Of a stretch of DNA of 64,000 nucleotides, positions 34,366-46,400 are shown one piece after another; the stretch's first letter is position 1, and each line of letters starts with the position of its first letter. A program made the translations under genes and the position numbers. The DNA lies in the NCBI GenBank assembly GCA_036852015.1, contig JAANDG010000351.1, forward strand, positions 1 to 64,000. The letters are read 5' to 3'. A model generated the notes under the pieces. It searched no databases. It saw only the letters and a program-made list of their open reading frames with translations, and was not told where the DNA came from. This DNA comes from Pelodera strongyloides (taxonomy: Eukaryota; Nematoda; Chromadorea; Rhabditida; Rhabditidae).

Positions 34366-35880
34366 AAGAACATTTACACGTACTTTTCAATGACTTGTCT
34401 AAAAACCTCAATGAATACACTAGTACGCTTAATTGTTCTGTTCCCATATGGGAAAAGTTAAATGAAGTCATCCAAGGTTTTCGTAAACCTCATTTTAACT
34501 CTAACTGCTCTATTTACAAAGAAATTAACCATATTAAGAGACAGTTTATTATTACATGCGTAGATAAGGCGTCCGCTAACTTTTGTTTCTCTTGCCCTCT
34601 TTTATATTCACACTTCCTTCATACAGAATTAGGTATTGCTAAGAACGAAAACGGTTCATTCGAATATAAAGGTAACGATACTTACTCTCCGTATCATCTC
34701 GAGTCACAGGACAATATTGTATCCCGTCATATTTACTATTCCAACATTCTTAATATAAAAAGCTCTGATACCGATCGCAAACTTCCTAACATTTACGCAG
34801 TTCATAAATTGCATAAAAAATCGATTAAAATGCGTTACATCACAGCTGCTAAACACAGCTCTCTCAAAAACCTTTCGATTACTCTTCAGAAAATACTGAA
34901 ACATTTCCGTTTGCATTTTAAAAACTACTGTAATGCTAGGAAAACTTGGAGCAGTAATAAAACTAATTTCATTTCTATAGATAATTCCATTTGCATTAGT
35001 AATTCTACACTTATACATCGTTTCCATAAAGTCAAAGTCTTGGACTTTAGTAGTCTCTTTACCAACTTACCTCATGATTGTGTCATTGATAGCATCCTAG
35101 AACTAACGGATATATGTTTTAAAAACTCCGGTAAATCTCTTATTAACGTAGGATTTAAGAAAAGTTACTATACTGATGCTCCGTCTGCTAACTGTTTCTC
35201 TTCGAGTGAAGTTAAAAACATGGTACGCTACATAGTTAAAAATAGTTATCTAGTATTCCAGGGCATTATTTTCCACCAGATCAAAGGAGTTCCTCAGGGA
35301 GGTAACTCTTCTCCTTTACTTGCTGATTTAACTCTTTGTATGATTGAATTTAAATACTTTAAAAGCTTTTTGAATTCTTCCCTCGGCTATAAGATGTCCA
35401 TGTTCAGATATATGGATGACATAGCTATTTTCTATAATGATGATAACATTCTCGATATACTTGATTCCATCTATCCTAGCTCGCTCATTGTCGAAGCGGC
35501 CAATACTGCTGATTCCTCCGCTCCCTTTCTCGATCTTGCCCTTGTTAGGTCTACACATAATTGGACTATCAATTTATACAATAAAAATGATGATTATAGT
35601 TTGACGTTATAAGATTTCCTATGTATGACAGTCATATATGTGACCATATTAAAGTAAACTGTATCCAAGGTGAAGTAATACGTATTCATAGATGCACTTC
35701 CCAGCTTATTTCTTTCAAATCCAAAATCCATTCATTCATTATCAAGCTGCTCTCCAACAATTACCCCAAAGACGTTGTACTCAAAACTATCAAAAAATCA
35801 TTTAATAAGTACCCTATTATTAGTCTTAAATACGATACCTCTACTAAAAGTCTCAACAGTTGGGTCGACAACCTTTAATT
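34345..35880 (+). pseudogene. Reverse transcriptase of the Penelope-like element (frameshifted)
   Basis: The main open part is 34395-35612. Visible RT motifs in order: KLPNIYAVHKLHK (fingers), VKVLDFSSLFTNLPHD (first catalytic Asp), IKGVPQGGNSSPLLADL, and FRYMDDIAIFYN (catalytic YMDD). After a frameshift near 35605 the C-terminal part (FPMYDSHICDHIKVNC to a stop at 35876) continues in another frame. The part after the RT carries no nuclease, consistent with permuted order. The same C-terminal part is found in the second copy at 36804-37109. Confidence 0.85.
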
Positions 35881-36102
35881 TTGCATTTCTGTCGATTCTT
35901 CCTATTATGCATAACTTTGTAACAATAATCTATGACATTATATTTTCACTTATGGATAACTAATTCTTTTCAACGGACCACATAGTTCATAAACTTTACC
36001 TATATATTCTAACACTAGGTTTATGTCATGTACTCTTACCCAATCAATACTACACACTACATCCCTTTCCAATTCCTCTCGTCTTGCATTGCTCCATACC
36101 CT

Positions 36103-36530
36103 TTCGTAGTACTTCTTACTTATTGATTATTCCTACCTAGTTATTTTGAGGTTTGAGGACATATACAAGGTTAGTTTTATTTCTTCTGCATTTTGTTTAT
36201 TTATTATTACTTGTCCCTTTTTGTACGGATATTCAGGTACTATTACCCCGCGGTCAAGGGGGTTCTTATTGGTTTTATATTATTTTGTACCCTTTTTACT
36301 CTATACCTTATAGTTTTTTACACACTCTATACCTTGTCTCCTATCCCTTTCTCAATATCTACTTTACCTTTTTTCACTCACTGCCTAACTTACCGTCATC
36401 GCACTGATGAACCCAACGGTGGCAAAACCTCGTATGCGAAGGGTCGAACGGGGTTACGATTACATATGTATATTCAGGTTAGTTTGTTGAATTTTATTCA
36501 CTTATATCTTCCCAATTTGCTTCCTCTTTT
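36103..36530 (+). repeat. Pseudo-LTR, downstream copy
   Basis: Same start (CGTAGTACTTCTTACTTATTGA) and end as 31338-31775. It carries a damaged hammerhead core at 36403-36456 (CTGATGA present; GAAAC reduced to GAAC). It is joined directly to segment B. Confidence 0.85.
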
Positions 36531-36531
36531 A

Positions 36532-36600
36532 ATTGTGCGCGTTTTGAAAATCAGAGCTAGTGTAGATCTCGGCCTGCAGAATATCCCCTAACTTTAAAAC
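36532..36600. repeat. Segment B of the target duplication, left copy
   Basis: GTGCGCGTTTTGAAAATCAGAGCTAGTG...CCTAACTTTAAAAC, matching 37673-37740. At the right-hand locus A and B are adjacent; here the Penelope-like element lies between them. Confidence 0.85.
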
Positions 36601-37530
36601 AGAAATGTTGGTCTTAGAAGCAAATTATATCGATATATGGATGATATACTAATATTTTATAATGATGATGATATGCCACGTAAATTGAGAGATATATACC
36701 CCAGGTCTATATCTCTCAATTTACGGGACAGGCCAACGTAACATATACAGAGGCTACATTTTTAGACATACGCCTTAAAAAACAAGACAACTGGATTATA
36801 AATTTGTACAACAAAACTGATGACAATTCATTCGAAGTTAACCGATTTCCTATGTACGATACGCAACTGTGTATGTCAGTCAAGCATAACTGTATAATAG
36901 GTGAAACTATTAGAATTAGCCGTTGTACTTCAGATATTAGCCTATTCAAAAGCAAATTAAAGGAACTCTACAGTAAACTTACTCGTAATGGCTACCCCCG
37001 TAGCATTATTATCAAAATGTTCGTTAAAGGTTTTCATGTATATCCCATTATTTCACATAAGTTTAAGGCATCCCCAAAACATCTCTCCTCCTGGACCCAT
37101 GGTATTTAAACTACAGTTTATACAAGATCAAAGTTCAAAATACATTCTCGGGCTGTGGGGCAAAGGGTAACGCAACGCGTACGCACTATTAAGTTTTACC
37201 TTAGAGAGTTATTCTGCATTAACGCATTATTGATTCCACACACATCCCCTTCTTCGTTACAATGCTTTCATATTTTTTCCAATATTACTCTTATTCTCAT
37301 ATATATATGATAATATAACTCAGGGTGTCGCACTGACGAGTACCCCCGCCCTGAGAAATCCTCGTCTGCGGCTAGGGGGTCGAAACGAGGTCCGTGTTAG
37401 CACGGTATAATATTCTAGCTTATACATTTCTCGTTTTAAAGTCTTCAAAATTTTTAATATACTGCTTTCATTCAGTCTTTCGTTTGAGCAATATTTATAT
37501 TTTCAATATTACATTTATCTTTTATTATTA
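36601..37530 (+). mobile_element. Second Penelope-like element, 5'-truncated
   Basis: It begins just before YRYMDDILIFYNDDD and continues to a stop at 37109. A 101-codon open frame (36804-37109) is homologous to the C-terminal part of the first element but clearly diverged. Its 3' tail carries a third hammerhead-like core (CTGACGA at 37332, CGAAAC at 37381). A short inverted duplication at about 36671-36725 breaks the RT frame. Confidence 0.78.
37327..37410 (+). ncRNA. Hammerhead-like motif in second Penelope-like element
   Basis: CTGACGA, stem II ACCCCC/GGGGGT with one bulge, then CGAAAC. Position 7 of the core varies naturally. Stem III is not clear: CCGTG and CACGG form their own hairpin after GAAAC. 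Probably degenerate. Confidence 0.4.
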
Positions 37531-37565
37531 TTGTGTGAGAAAGCGAGGGATGGAGAGAAAGGGAT

Positions 37566-37601
<36 letters not shown>

Positions 37602-37740
37602 AGAGGGATGGAGAGAGAGAGAGGATGAGCCAGAAGAGTAGTTGTGCAGTACAACTTTTAGTTTTATTAATTTTGTGCGCGTTTTGATAACCAGAGCTAG
37701 TGTAGATCTCGGCCTGCAGAATATCCCCTAACTTTAAAAC
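37531..37740. repeat. Segments A' and B' contiguous (target duplication, right copy)
   Basis: A' (37531-37675, GA microsatellite core 37568-37622) runs straight into B' (37673-37740, ending CCTAACTTTAAAAC). This is the uninterrupted form of the sequence split by the first element at 31338/36530. Confidence 0.85.
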
Positions 37741-37831
37741 GACACAAGCATGAATTGCTAATGGTTTCAGTTTTCGGCAAATTGTATGTTCCTGTGCTTC
37801 TGCAAATAAGGGTGATTTTTGTGGTGGGGTG

Positions 37832-37984
37832 TTGAGGCCGGCTTTTGAAAAGTATTTATGCTAATTTGAATTCTTATGTAATTATGCTAAGTTGCTCGAA
37901 TTTAGCTCGATTTTTTATTAGAAGCTGCATAATAATACTGGTGTACTTAATGTGTTTCAAAAACCGATCGGTATTTCGCTATAA
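37832..37984. repeat. Degenerate family-A element
   Basis: GAGGCCGGCTTTTGAAAAG at the left, CTCGAATTTAGCTCGATTTTTTATT inside, and GTGTTTCAAAAACCGATCGGTATTTCGCTATAA at the right. Confidence 0.65.
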
Positions 37985-38507
37985 GTTTTAGGCAAATTGT
38001 TTGTTCCTGTATTTCTGCCAATAGAGTGATTTTAAACCACAATTTACATATGATAACTTCTATGCTGTTTATTTTTCATCCATAATTACCAGCCACCTTC
38101 TAATTGTTTGTCCTTCGTTAGTCAATTTTCACCCTTCCTACACAGCACCCCTTTCCGCTCTGTGGTTAATCCCAGGGTTGGTGGGCATTAATTACCCGGC
38201 ATATTGCATGCAACAATGCACCACCCGTGCCGGCCAAAATGCGTGTTGCACGCGAATTAGCATACGACTATCGCGCAAAGATGCGGGCGACTAGATCCAA
38301 TATGCAGATTTCATGGGAGAACATTAATCCCCAGAGACCATGGGGATATATCTTATGCAAATCTGACTTTAATAACGACAACAAGTTTGCATAAAAATAT
38401 GTTGGATTTGCTATTTTATGCAAGCTTCGTACTATTACTTAATTGCCATACTTATTTTCTTTGTTTGTTTGCTTTATAAATACACAATACACTAATCTTT
38501 AAAGACT

Positions 38508-38682
38508 GAAAGCTAAATACCGGCCGGTTTTTGAAACACATCCAGTCGACATTATTATGCAGGTTATGCAAATGAACATAAATTATAATAAAAAATCGAG
38601 CTAAATTCGAGCAAATTAGCATAAATACTTGGAACTCAGTTGTTCACGATGCGTTTCAAAAACCGGCCGTAATTCGCTTTAA
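38508..38682. repeat. Family-A MITE
   Basis: AAGCTAAATACCGGCCGGTTTTTGAAACACATC to GATGCGTTTCAAAAACCGGCCGTAATTCGCTTTAA. Confidence 0.8.
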
Positions 38683-38878
38683 AACCATAATGAATTGCCT
38701 GTTACAATGGAAAGCGTCCTCTTTTCCGTATGCAAATGTTATCGTTCTTGCTTTCTTGTCGGCCTAATATCTTTTCGGCAAATATTAGGTGCGAGTTCCG
38801 CTGTCCTAGCGCAGGAATTCACTAAATTTCATCTTCCACCTTTCTCATTTTAGCCTGTTATATACTATCAAGGTTGCC

Positions 38879-39007
38879 AAAGCGGTGTATCACGTGGTTG
38901 GTGAATCGTACACTGACAACTGGTACAGAATACTCGGGAACATCATAGAAAACACTGAAACGCAGTTATCCAACTATGTTTTAAACCAACGTACCATGCC
39001 GCTTTAA
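38879..39007. repeat. Family-C MITE
   Basis: CAAAGCGGTGTATCACGTGGTTGG to AACCAACGTACCATGCCGCTTTAA. Confidence 0.7.
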
Positions 39008-39411
39008 AATATTACGTAGTTCCATTGGTACTCATCAGCCCACTTTCAATTTTTTTTAAAGGGATAAAAATCTCGCCCGCACTACTGTTTCATAGCATAT
39101 ACAAAGAGCATCTCACAGATCTATTTTCACACCGTCTATTACCGCTTTTTTAGATATCAGAGTATAAGTTTCATATTATGCTATTCTTACAAATTTTGTA
39201 ACGTATCATGTTGTAATGCTACGTAAACTCATGCTGTCCGAAGTGGGAAATGAGCAATTTCGGGAATTTTTTCGGAGAATTTTCGGAACCAACTCCTAGT
39301 AGTATTCTAATTTTGCCATCGACATATGGTCAAGAAGCATGACATCAGAAGCTGGCTGTCGGTTTGTATGCTTCTCACTTCTTCCTCCTTTGCAATCCAG
39401 AAGAGGCCAAA

Positions 39412-39441
39412 TCTCTCTCTCTCACCTCTCTCACTCCCTCC

Positions 39442-39480
<39 letters not shown>
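39412..39480. repeat. CT microsatellite
   Basis: Long (CT)n tract; a looser TCTCTG tract follows at about 39590-39660. Confidence 0.85.
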
Positions 39481-39784
39481 GCCTTATCCATCTTTCCTTC
39501 TCCCATCATCCTTTCTAAGTCACATGCCACGACCACCGAGCTCCGTTGGACATTGGCAACCTCGCATTCCTCCCTGTTTACTCTTTCTATATCTCTCTAT
39601 ATCTCTGTCTCTCTCTGTCTCTCTGTTTCTCTATGTGTGTCTCTCTGTCTCTTTCTCTTTCAAGTTCACAAACATGTTACTCGAAAAGAGGAGGGGAAAT
39701 TCTATCTCTCTCACTCTCGCAACATACACACACATACAAACAACAAACTCACCGGGCATCCCGTTTTTTCTTCCTCACTTTTTT

Positions 39785-39970
39785 TTAAAGCGGTTTGATA
39801 CGTGGTTTGTGAAGCGTTTGCTTGGTAACTTTTTCAATGAACTATGTGCAAATTGCGTGTCATAGAGTGCATTCAATGGAATGGGCAACTAGTTGCGTAT
39901 AAGACGTGTTAAAAAGGTTGTCCAGTAAACCCAGCAAACGCATCAAAACCACGCGTCATGTGGCTTTAAC
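39785..39970. repeat. Family-C MITE
   Basis: TTAAAGCGGTTTGATACGTGGTTTG to CAAAACCACGCGTCATGTGGCTTTAAC. Confidence 0.7.
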
Positions 39971-41545
39971 AATAAATTTCGGAACTGGAAGTTTTTGGTA
40001 ACTGTTTGCTTGTTTCCTTCTTTCTATTTTCCCACTTTTGTTACTCGTAATATATCTCCTATTTTATGTCCTCCCACACTACATAATACGTTACATTTTG
40101 TCCCTTACATATAATGCTATGTTGTTGTTATTTGCTTTCCAGCCGCAATGTTGCAATATGGCTACCACCGCCTAATTGCGTGTAATTGCCGCGCGAAACT
40201 GCGCGCGCTCTAGCCATAAAACATAAAATTGACCTATGCGGTCACATGTTGGTGTGTAAATATACATATAATGGAGATATTTGTATTGACTAAGTTCAGT
40301 GAATTAATCTTACGCACATACCCACTACTTTCGTACGCTAGGCATGGACCGTATACTTTGGTATAATATGGTGTTGATCACCATTGTAGCAACGCTAATA
40401 TTGTTACTAGTATCATCTTTTTCATATTTTTACAGAGCTGATCTTTTAGTTTGATCACTTAGGCCCAAGCTCGAACCCATGGCCCAGGCCCAATGATAAA
40501 CCAGAGCCTATGCCTAAGCCTAACAGTCTAAGTACAAGCCTATGTCCAAGAAGTAGGCGCTATGCCTGCAGGCCTGTCTATTGTCTATTTGCGGTCATAT
40601 ACTATAGTCCTCTGATGTAGCCGCGCTAAGTAGTTAAGCTAAGTAGTTAAGCTTTAAGCTGTCACCGTCAATACGGGTTATTAGCGGTATATTGACTATC
40701 CATTAACGGATAATGTATTCCTCAAGACTAAGAATTATTTGTCTGACAATGAGTCGTTTACTTCTTCCAACTATTCATATTTTATATCTTTTTTCGAAGT
40801 TAGGACTTTTTTAATCAAATCAAAAGTTCACCAAATGTATGTGACGATTTTTTATGTTCACCAGATGTTTTATTTACCAAATTGTTGTATTTTCTGTGGA
40901 ATATAAGTTTACCCTGATCACTAATAACACCAACATTATTTTATTGACTCTGCGCAAACATTAGGGACACTCTCATAAAAGTACCCTGCTAACGTTTCTT
41001 ATTTTGGTTATTTCATGGATCGATGAGTGGTGGCCCATGCAGGCTTTTCTCAAGTCTTGAGAGTACGCTGTTTTGCAATGTTTATCTTCTCTTGCTAGGC
41101 ACTCTTGAAATCATGCTTCTTCACAATTTCCCCAGTGTTAACTATCCACAAGAAAACGGAGCTTCTTCTCGCTCAATTCACAAATTCGAAGTTTCTGTTT
41201 ACTGAGAGAATATATTCATTCTACTTCTTTTATTCAAGTTGCTAAAGAACTGTGGATCCTCGGCATTGGCTGTTTTCGAAAAGACACTACGTTTTTGAAA
41301 AATCGAGGGAGCGAAACTACAGAAATTTTTGAGATTTATCGCTAATTTCAATAAAACAAAAAAGCTATATATTGTGCATTCGGCGACACAACGCTGACGC
41401 ATCGCTGACATCGCTGACATAACGTCAACGTAATACATCGCTATTTCATCAGTGATTTTAACTTTCGAAGGAGAACAATCCATTTCCCAAGCTGAGTTGC
41501 AAATCGCTGAGATCGCTGACGCATCACTGACATAACGCTGGCAAA

Positions 41546-41868
41546 ATGTCCTTTTTGGAAAAACGCTTACTTTATCGGCTGAATAACGGAAGAGAACTGT
41601 ATGATGATGATGATGCGGTTGAGGACGATATAGGAGATGAGCAGGAGGAGGAATTGGATGCGGATAATGACTTGGAGGATGATGTGGAGGATGACCAGAA
41701 TGATGACCAGAATGACCAGGAGGAAAGAGACATCCCTCCCAATACTCTAATCAATGACAGGGACACGATAGACGAGATCACCCTAGAATATGAACCACAC
41801 GAGAGAGGACCCGGCTACGGTAGTTGGATTGTGCTTTATAGAACAAGATCAAGATATATTTTTTCTTT

Positions 41869-41904
<36 letters not shown>

Positions 41905-43404
41905 GTGGTCTTCCTTTTTGCCTTAGACTTGGGCTAATGGGACGCCATAACTTATTTATGAATTTATGAATTGCACCAAATATGGTCCACAGCAAGGAAA
42001 AAAGGAAAACAAACAGAGATTTTCGAATGCAATTAATATATCAGCACGAAGTGCACGCTGAAGCTTTTAATACTATTCCTGCTCAATGAAATTAGGTTTG
42101 CTTTTGTTTTCCACATAAGGCATTCGGTATTGAATCATAGGTTTAATGGGAAAAATTGTGGTTGCCCGGAGAAATTATTTCAGTTAAATAAAAATATAGT
42201 TTATAAAAAGGGAATTACTATTTAAAACTATCCGTATTTTACTCCCATTGGATCATCTCGATATATATCTTAACACGAACTATCCGTTATAATTAAAAAC
42301 TAAAAGTAATAAGATCGCACTCCAGAGTAGTGTTTAATGGTGTTGGGGGCGAAATGCCCCATGTTACAGCTAAAAGCTGTTTATGCTATCCGTTGAGATC
42401 CCTAAGGTGAGAATTCTTTGTAAGACTAGCTTCCTTTCTTGTTTTCAAATCTGAAGCGCAATTAATATATCAGCACTGAGAGCACGCTGAAGCTTTGAAT
42501 ACTATTCCTGGCAGCTCAATGAAATTAGGTTTGCTTTTGTTTTCCACATAAGGCATTCGGTATTGAATCATAAGATTAATGGAAAGAATTGTGGTTGCCC
42601 GGAGAAGTACAAAAATAAGCGTTGAATAATAACAAAGGGTTTGCCGAAAACATTTTTGGAAAGTAGCCTAAGCCTATAATTAGGCTACTCTCAATTTTTT
42701 CATAGCCGGCAAGCGAGTGTATTACAAATATAAAACTACTCTTTTTTCTCTATCGCATCCCTCTTTCTCTCTTTTTAAAAAAATATTCAATCTTCTATTT
42801 ACCCAGAAATGCGCAGTTAATGAAAAAAACCATGAGCCAGTGCATATCCGAATTTAGTCGTGTTCTACTATTTTTTAGACGTTCACCCGAACACTGGAGC
42901 AATTCTAATAGTAAATCATAAGACTAACCCTCGTCTCTTGCTCTTGCCATGTCCTTACGTTTCATTCAGTAATAGAAAACGAAAACATGACTACATATTC
43001 GTTAATGGTTTATCCGTTTATCAATTTCCTTCACTAAGTTTTCTCTACTCTACTGCATTAGGACGTTCCAGGACGGCCTTGAATTTCGTAAATCACAAAC
43101 ATTTTCAAAGGATGCAATGTTTCGCAACAATTTTTGAGTTTGCAAATATTTCACTACCGAAAAAGTGCAACGGGCCCTTTGTAGTTTGTAGTTGAATGAA
43201 GAATATCCATTTTAATGTTACCTTGCTTTATTCACATTATGAAGGTGCCTTACGCCTAACGTCCCAATTAATCCATACGATAAAATGAAGAAAATGTGTC
43301 CTTGTTTTGGTAACTGTTGCTAAAGCTACCGTATCTTTTAAGCTAGAGTAATACATTTCCTTTAACAATTTAACGTCATTTCCACTCTCTTCATCTCTCG
43401 ATCT

Positions 43405-43455
<51 letters not shown>

Positions 43456-46400
43456 TATTATTCCTAGTTTATCATTTTATCGATTTACTTCAGATACAGA
43501 TAGTGCGTATTCAATAAGTATGACATCTACCACCACTGTACAAGAAGTGCAAGTGGAAGCGTCAATTGTGAAGGATTCGAATGATGTTGGTAAGATATAT
43601 TTTTTTTTTTTCATTTTATATTCCTAAAAGTTCCTTTATTTACTTCCTTACTCAGCCCCGTAAAACAGCTGTAAATCATGGTTGTGAAAACTGCGCCGGT
43701 ATGTTATGAGTAGTAAAATATGAGTGGCATAGTAACAATAAGGATAACAACGTGCTCTGTGAAGTCCTCAAATTTAGTGCAGAAACTTAGTTTTTCAAAT
43801 TGTCAGCTATGCTTTTTTTTAATTTCAGCTGCCGACGTCAACGGCACGGTGCACAGTAATGGAGAAGTTTCCAGCACTACCACAGAGGAAGAACAAGTAA
43901 GATATTCGTTTGTACGCTCTTGTAGCGCAAATTATGTATTTACTTATCTACATTGACATGTAGTATTTATTTATTTACCATCCCCGTTCATTTGGTGAAG
44001 ATGGATACGGTTTCCTGGAGATATTTGGTAGATCTGACAAGGCTGATTGAGTCTCATTTGGAATAATCTTAAAGCGAAATACCGGCCGGTTTTTGAAACG
44101 CATCTCAAGTGCTTGCATTCCTATGCATATATGCAACTTGGGGTCTAATCGGGGTCTAGTTTTTATTCTAATTTTTGCTCATTTGCATATGCTGCATAAG
44201 AAAGCAGGTGTACACAATGCGTTTCAAAACCCGGCCGGTATTTCGCTTTAGAGTACTCTTTACCATGTACATGTACTCTCATAGTATTGTTTCGGATATC
44301 TATATGGTATGTGCATTATTTGGTCTATACAGTAAAACCCATTGTTTCAACCGAAACAGTGGAAAATATGCATGCAGCATAGAAGTTTAAACCCCCCCCC
44401 CCCCTCGAGAATCCGATTGGTCTTACTATGTTACACAGAAACATAAAGTATTCAGGTGCAGTTTCAATTGGACCTCGAAAAGAAACTAGAAGTATTGCGA
44501 AAAATTGGCGATCAGATCGTCGCAAAAGCCAAGGATTTATATATGATTACTGTGGATGGAGTCAGAGAGAATGAAGCATTGATAAGGTACTAATTCTTTG
44601 TATGCAATTAAAGTTAGCAAATAGAATATTTCTTGAATCTACGCGGAAATATCAGCCATATTATTTGTGTCAAGAGATGGTAACAAAAGACAATGCACAT
44701 AGCGCTATCGCACGTGGACTGAAATTTTCCATTATGTGAAAGGCACATAAGGGCACAGAATTCTATATGCAGTTGTCCAGCACAACCACGTGCCCTACCA
44801 CTTTAAAATTTTTGAATATTTTCAGAGCATCGCTACGGTACTTCGTCTTATCTCTCCTTGCTCTCTTCTCTCTCTTCTTATTGGTTGTGGCGTACAGGGT
44901 TGGACGGTCGTTTTACACGCTTGAAGATACGTATGTTTGCCAGTAAGTGATTAATATATAGCACCTAGTTTATATTTCATCTTTTTAATGAATAGTTTAT
45001 TGATACATACATCGAAACATGTGCACTCAAAAGTCAAAAGGATACCCTACGACGAACTGCTTCACAACAGTTCCTATTAAAAAGGGTCCAAACTAAAACA
45101 CATACAACTACATTAAATCAGCTATACTATAAAGATCATACATATTATCTATAAAGCATAAATTATCTGTTCATTTTCCAATTGTCGTGTAACTTTGCAT
45201 CCCACACTGTTCATTCAACTAGCATTACTCCTATCTCAAGGAGTCGTTAGTCGAACGTTGAACTAATACACATAAAATATGAAAATAAATCCATAATGGG
45301 GTTTCCAAGTATCCCAAAAATTCGGTGTGATTCTGTCAATACTCCACCATTGCGTAGTTACTTGGAAAGCCCATAACCTATAATTCAAATAAGGAACCCG
45401 GACAATCTACCCGTGTACTTTTGAAGGTAGTAACTTGACGCTGGTGCAGTATTCTAAGTACGGTACCCAAAGGTAGAACAGATAACAAAAAACAGTTTTT
45501 TCCAGTTTCCTCTCTTCGGTTGATTCTATGTTATCGACTTCCCTGGCATCAACCCTTTGTACACCATTCCATGAAGATGTGTATACTGAGTTCAGACATG
45601 AAGCGTCGAGTCTATTGGGACAGATTGAAGCAGGTACTGTAGATTTTTGAGATACTGTATATTTTTGAGGTTATGTATGTAGATTTGAGATAGGGTATAT
45701 TTGTGTTACTGTGAAGTTTTCAGGTTCTGTTTATTTTTGAAATACTGTAGCCTGTAGTCTCTTATAGGAATTGCTCTGTTTCTATAGGAATACTGTTTTT
45801 GGACACTACAGCATACTGTAGAATTTTGAATGAACGCGCTGTATTATCACACAATCATACAATTTAATTTCCTTATTCATTGTAAATAATCTTTTCCATT
45901 AACCTCGGTGATCTGAGGCCATATTCACCACTCAGATTCCCTCGGGGAAATAGTCCCTGCCGACAGAAAAAAAGCATTCTAATGTGAGAGACGCAGAAAA
46001 AAAGACGGGGAATTCCCCAAGGGGAGTTAATTGAGTGGTTAATATGGCCTCTATATTAGTTCTCTTCAGGTTTCTCATCTGTGTTCCGCGATTTCTGTGA
46101 CGGAGTCTCCATCATGATTGAAGTTGGATCAGCCGTCGTAGGATACTTTTGGAAAGCGGTCGGTCATTTATAACTTTAGATCCTTACCTGATTGCTGGAT
46201 TGAGCTACACATCTCTTTAAACTTACACTAAGGGTTAAGCCTAGGCATACCTTGACATGATTAGGGAGGTAAGACTAAGCCTAAGCCTAAGCCTGCCGGT
46301 ACTTGCATGATGTTGGTTGTGCCTGTTCCCAACCCCTAGAGCAACAGCAAACGGAGATAACAAGTAGGAAGTACAGTACCCTAACAATTAATGAAAACGT

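Larger units (their letters stand above)
31338..36530 (+). mobile_element. Penelope-like retroelement with N-terminal GIY-YIG (Naiad-type), decayed
   Basis: Two direct pseudo-LTRs of about 430 bp (31338-31775 and 36103-36530) enclose, in order, a GIY-YIG nuclease remnant (33335-33510), a CxC segment (CNC, about 34195), and a reverse transcriptase with YMDD (35408). This domain order, the CxC linker, the pseudo-LTRs and the insertion into a GA microsatellite match the published N-terminal-endonuclease Penelope clade (Naiad/Chlamys). Canonical Penelope has the nuclease after the RT. At least three frameshifts separate the parts, so this copy is dead. The 31775-33330 leader shows a 24-bp tandem and a T-run but no coding signal that I can read. 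Confidence 0.85.
37985..41545. other. Intergenic, repeat-rich
   Basis: Contains family-A (38508) and family-C (38879, 39785) elements, a CT microsatellite with spurious open frames on the plus strand (39326-39865), a degenerate telomere-type block near 40500, and an array of CGCTGACAT-type units (41385-41540) that ends at the start codon of the next gene. No exon chain was found. Confidence 0.55.

Noticed and set aside
39326..39865. 179-codon Ser/Leu-rich open frame
   Set aside because: Entirely a CT microsatellite running into a family-C MITE.
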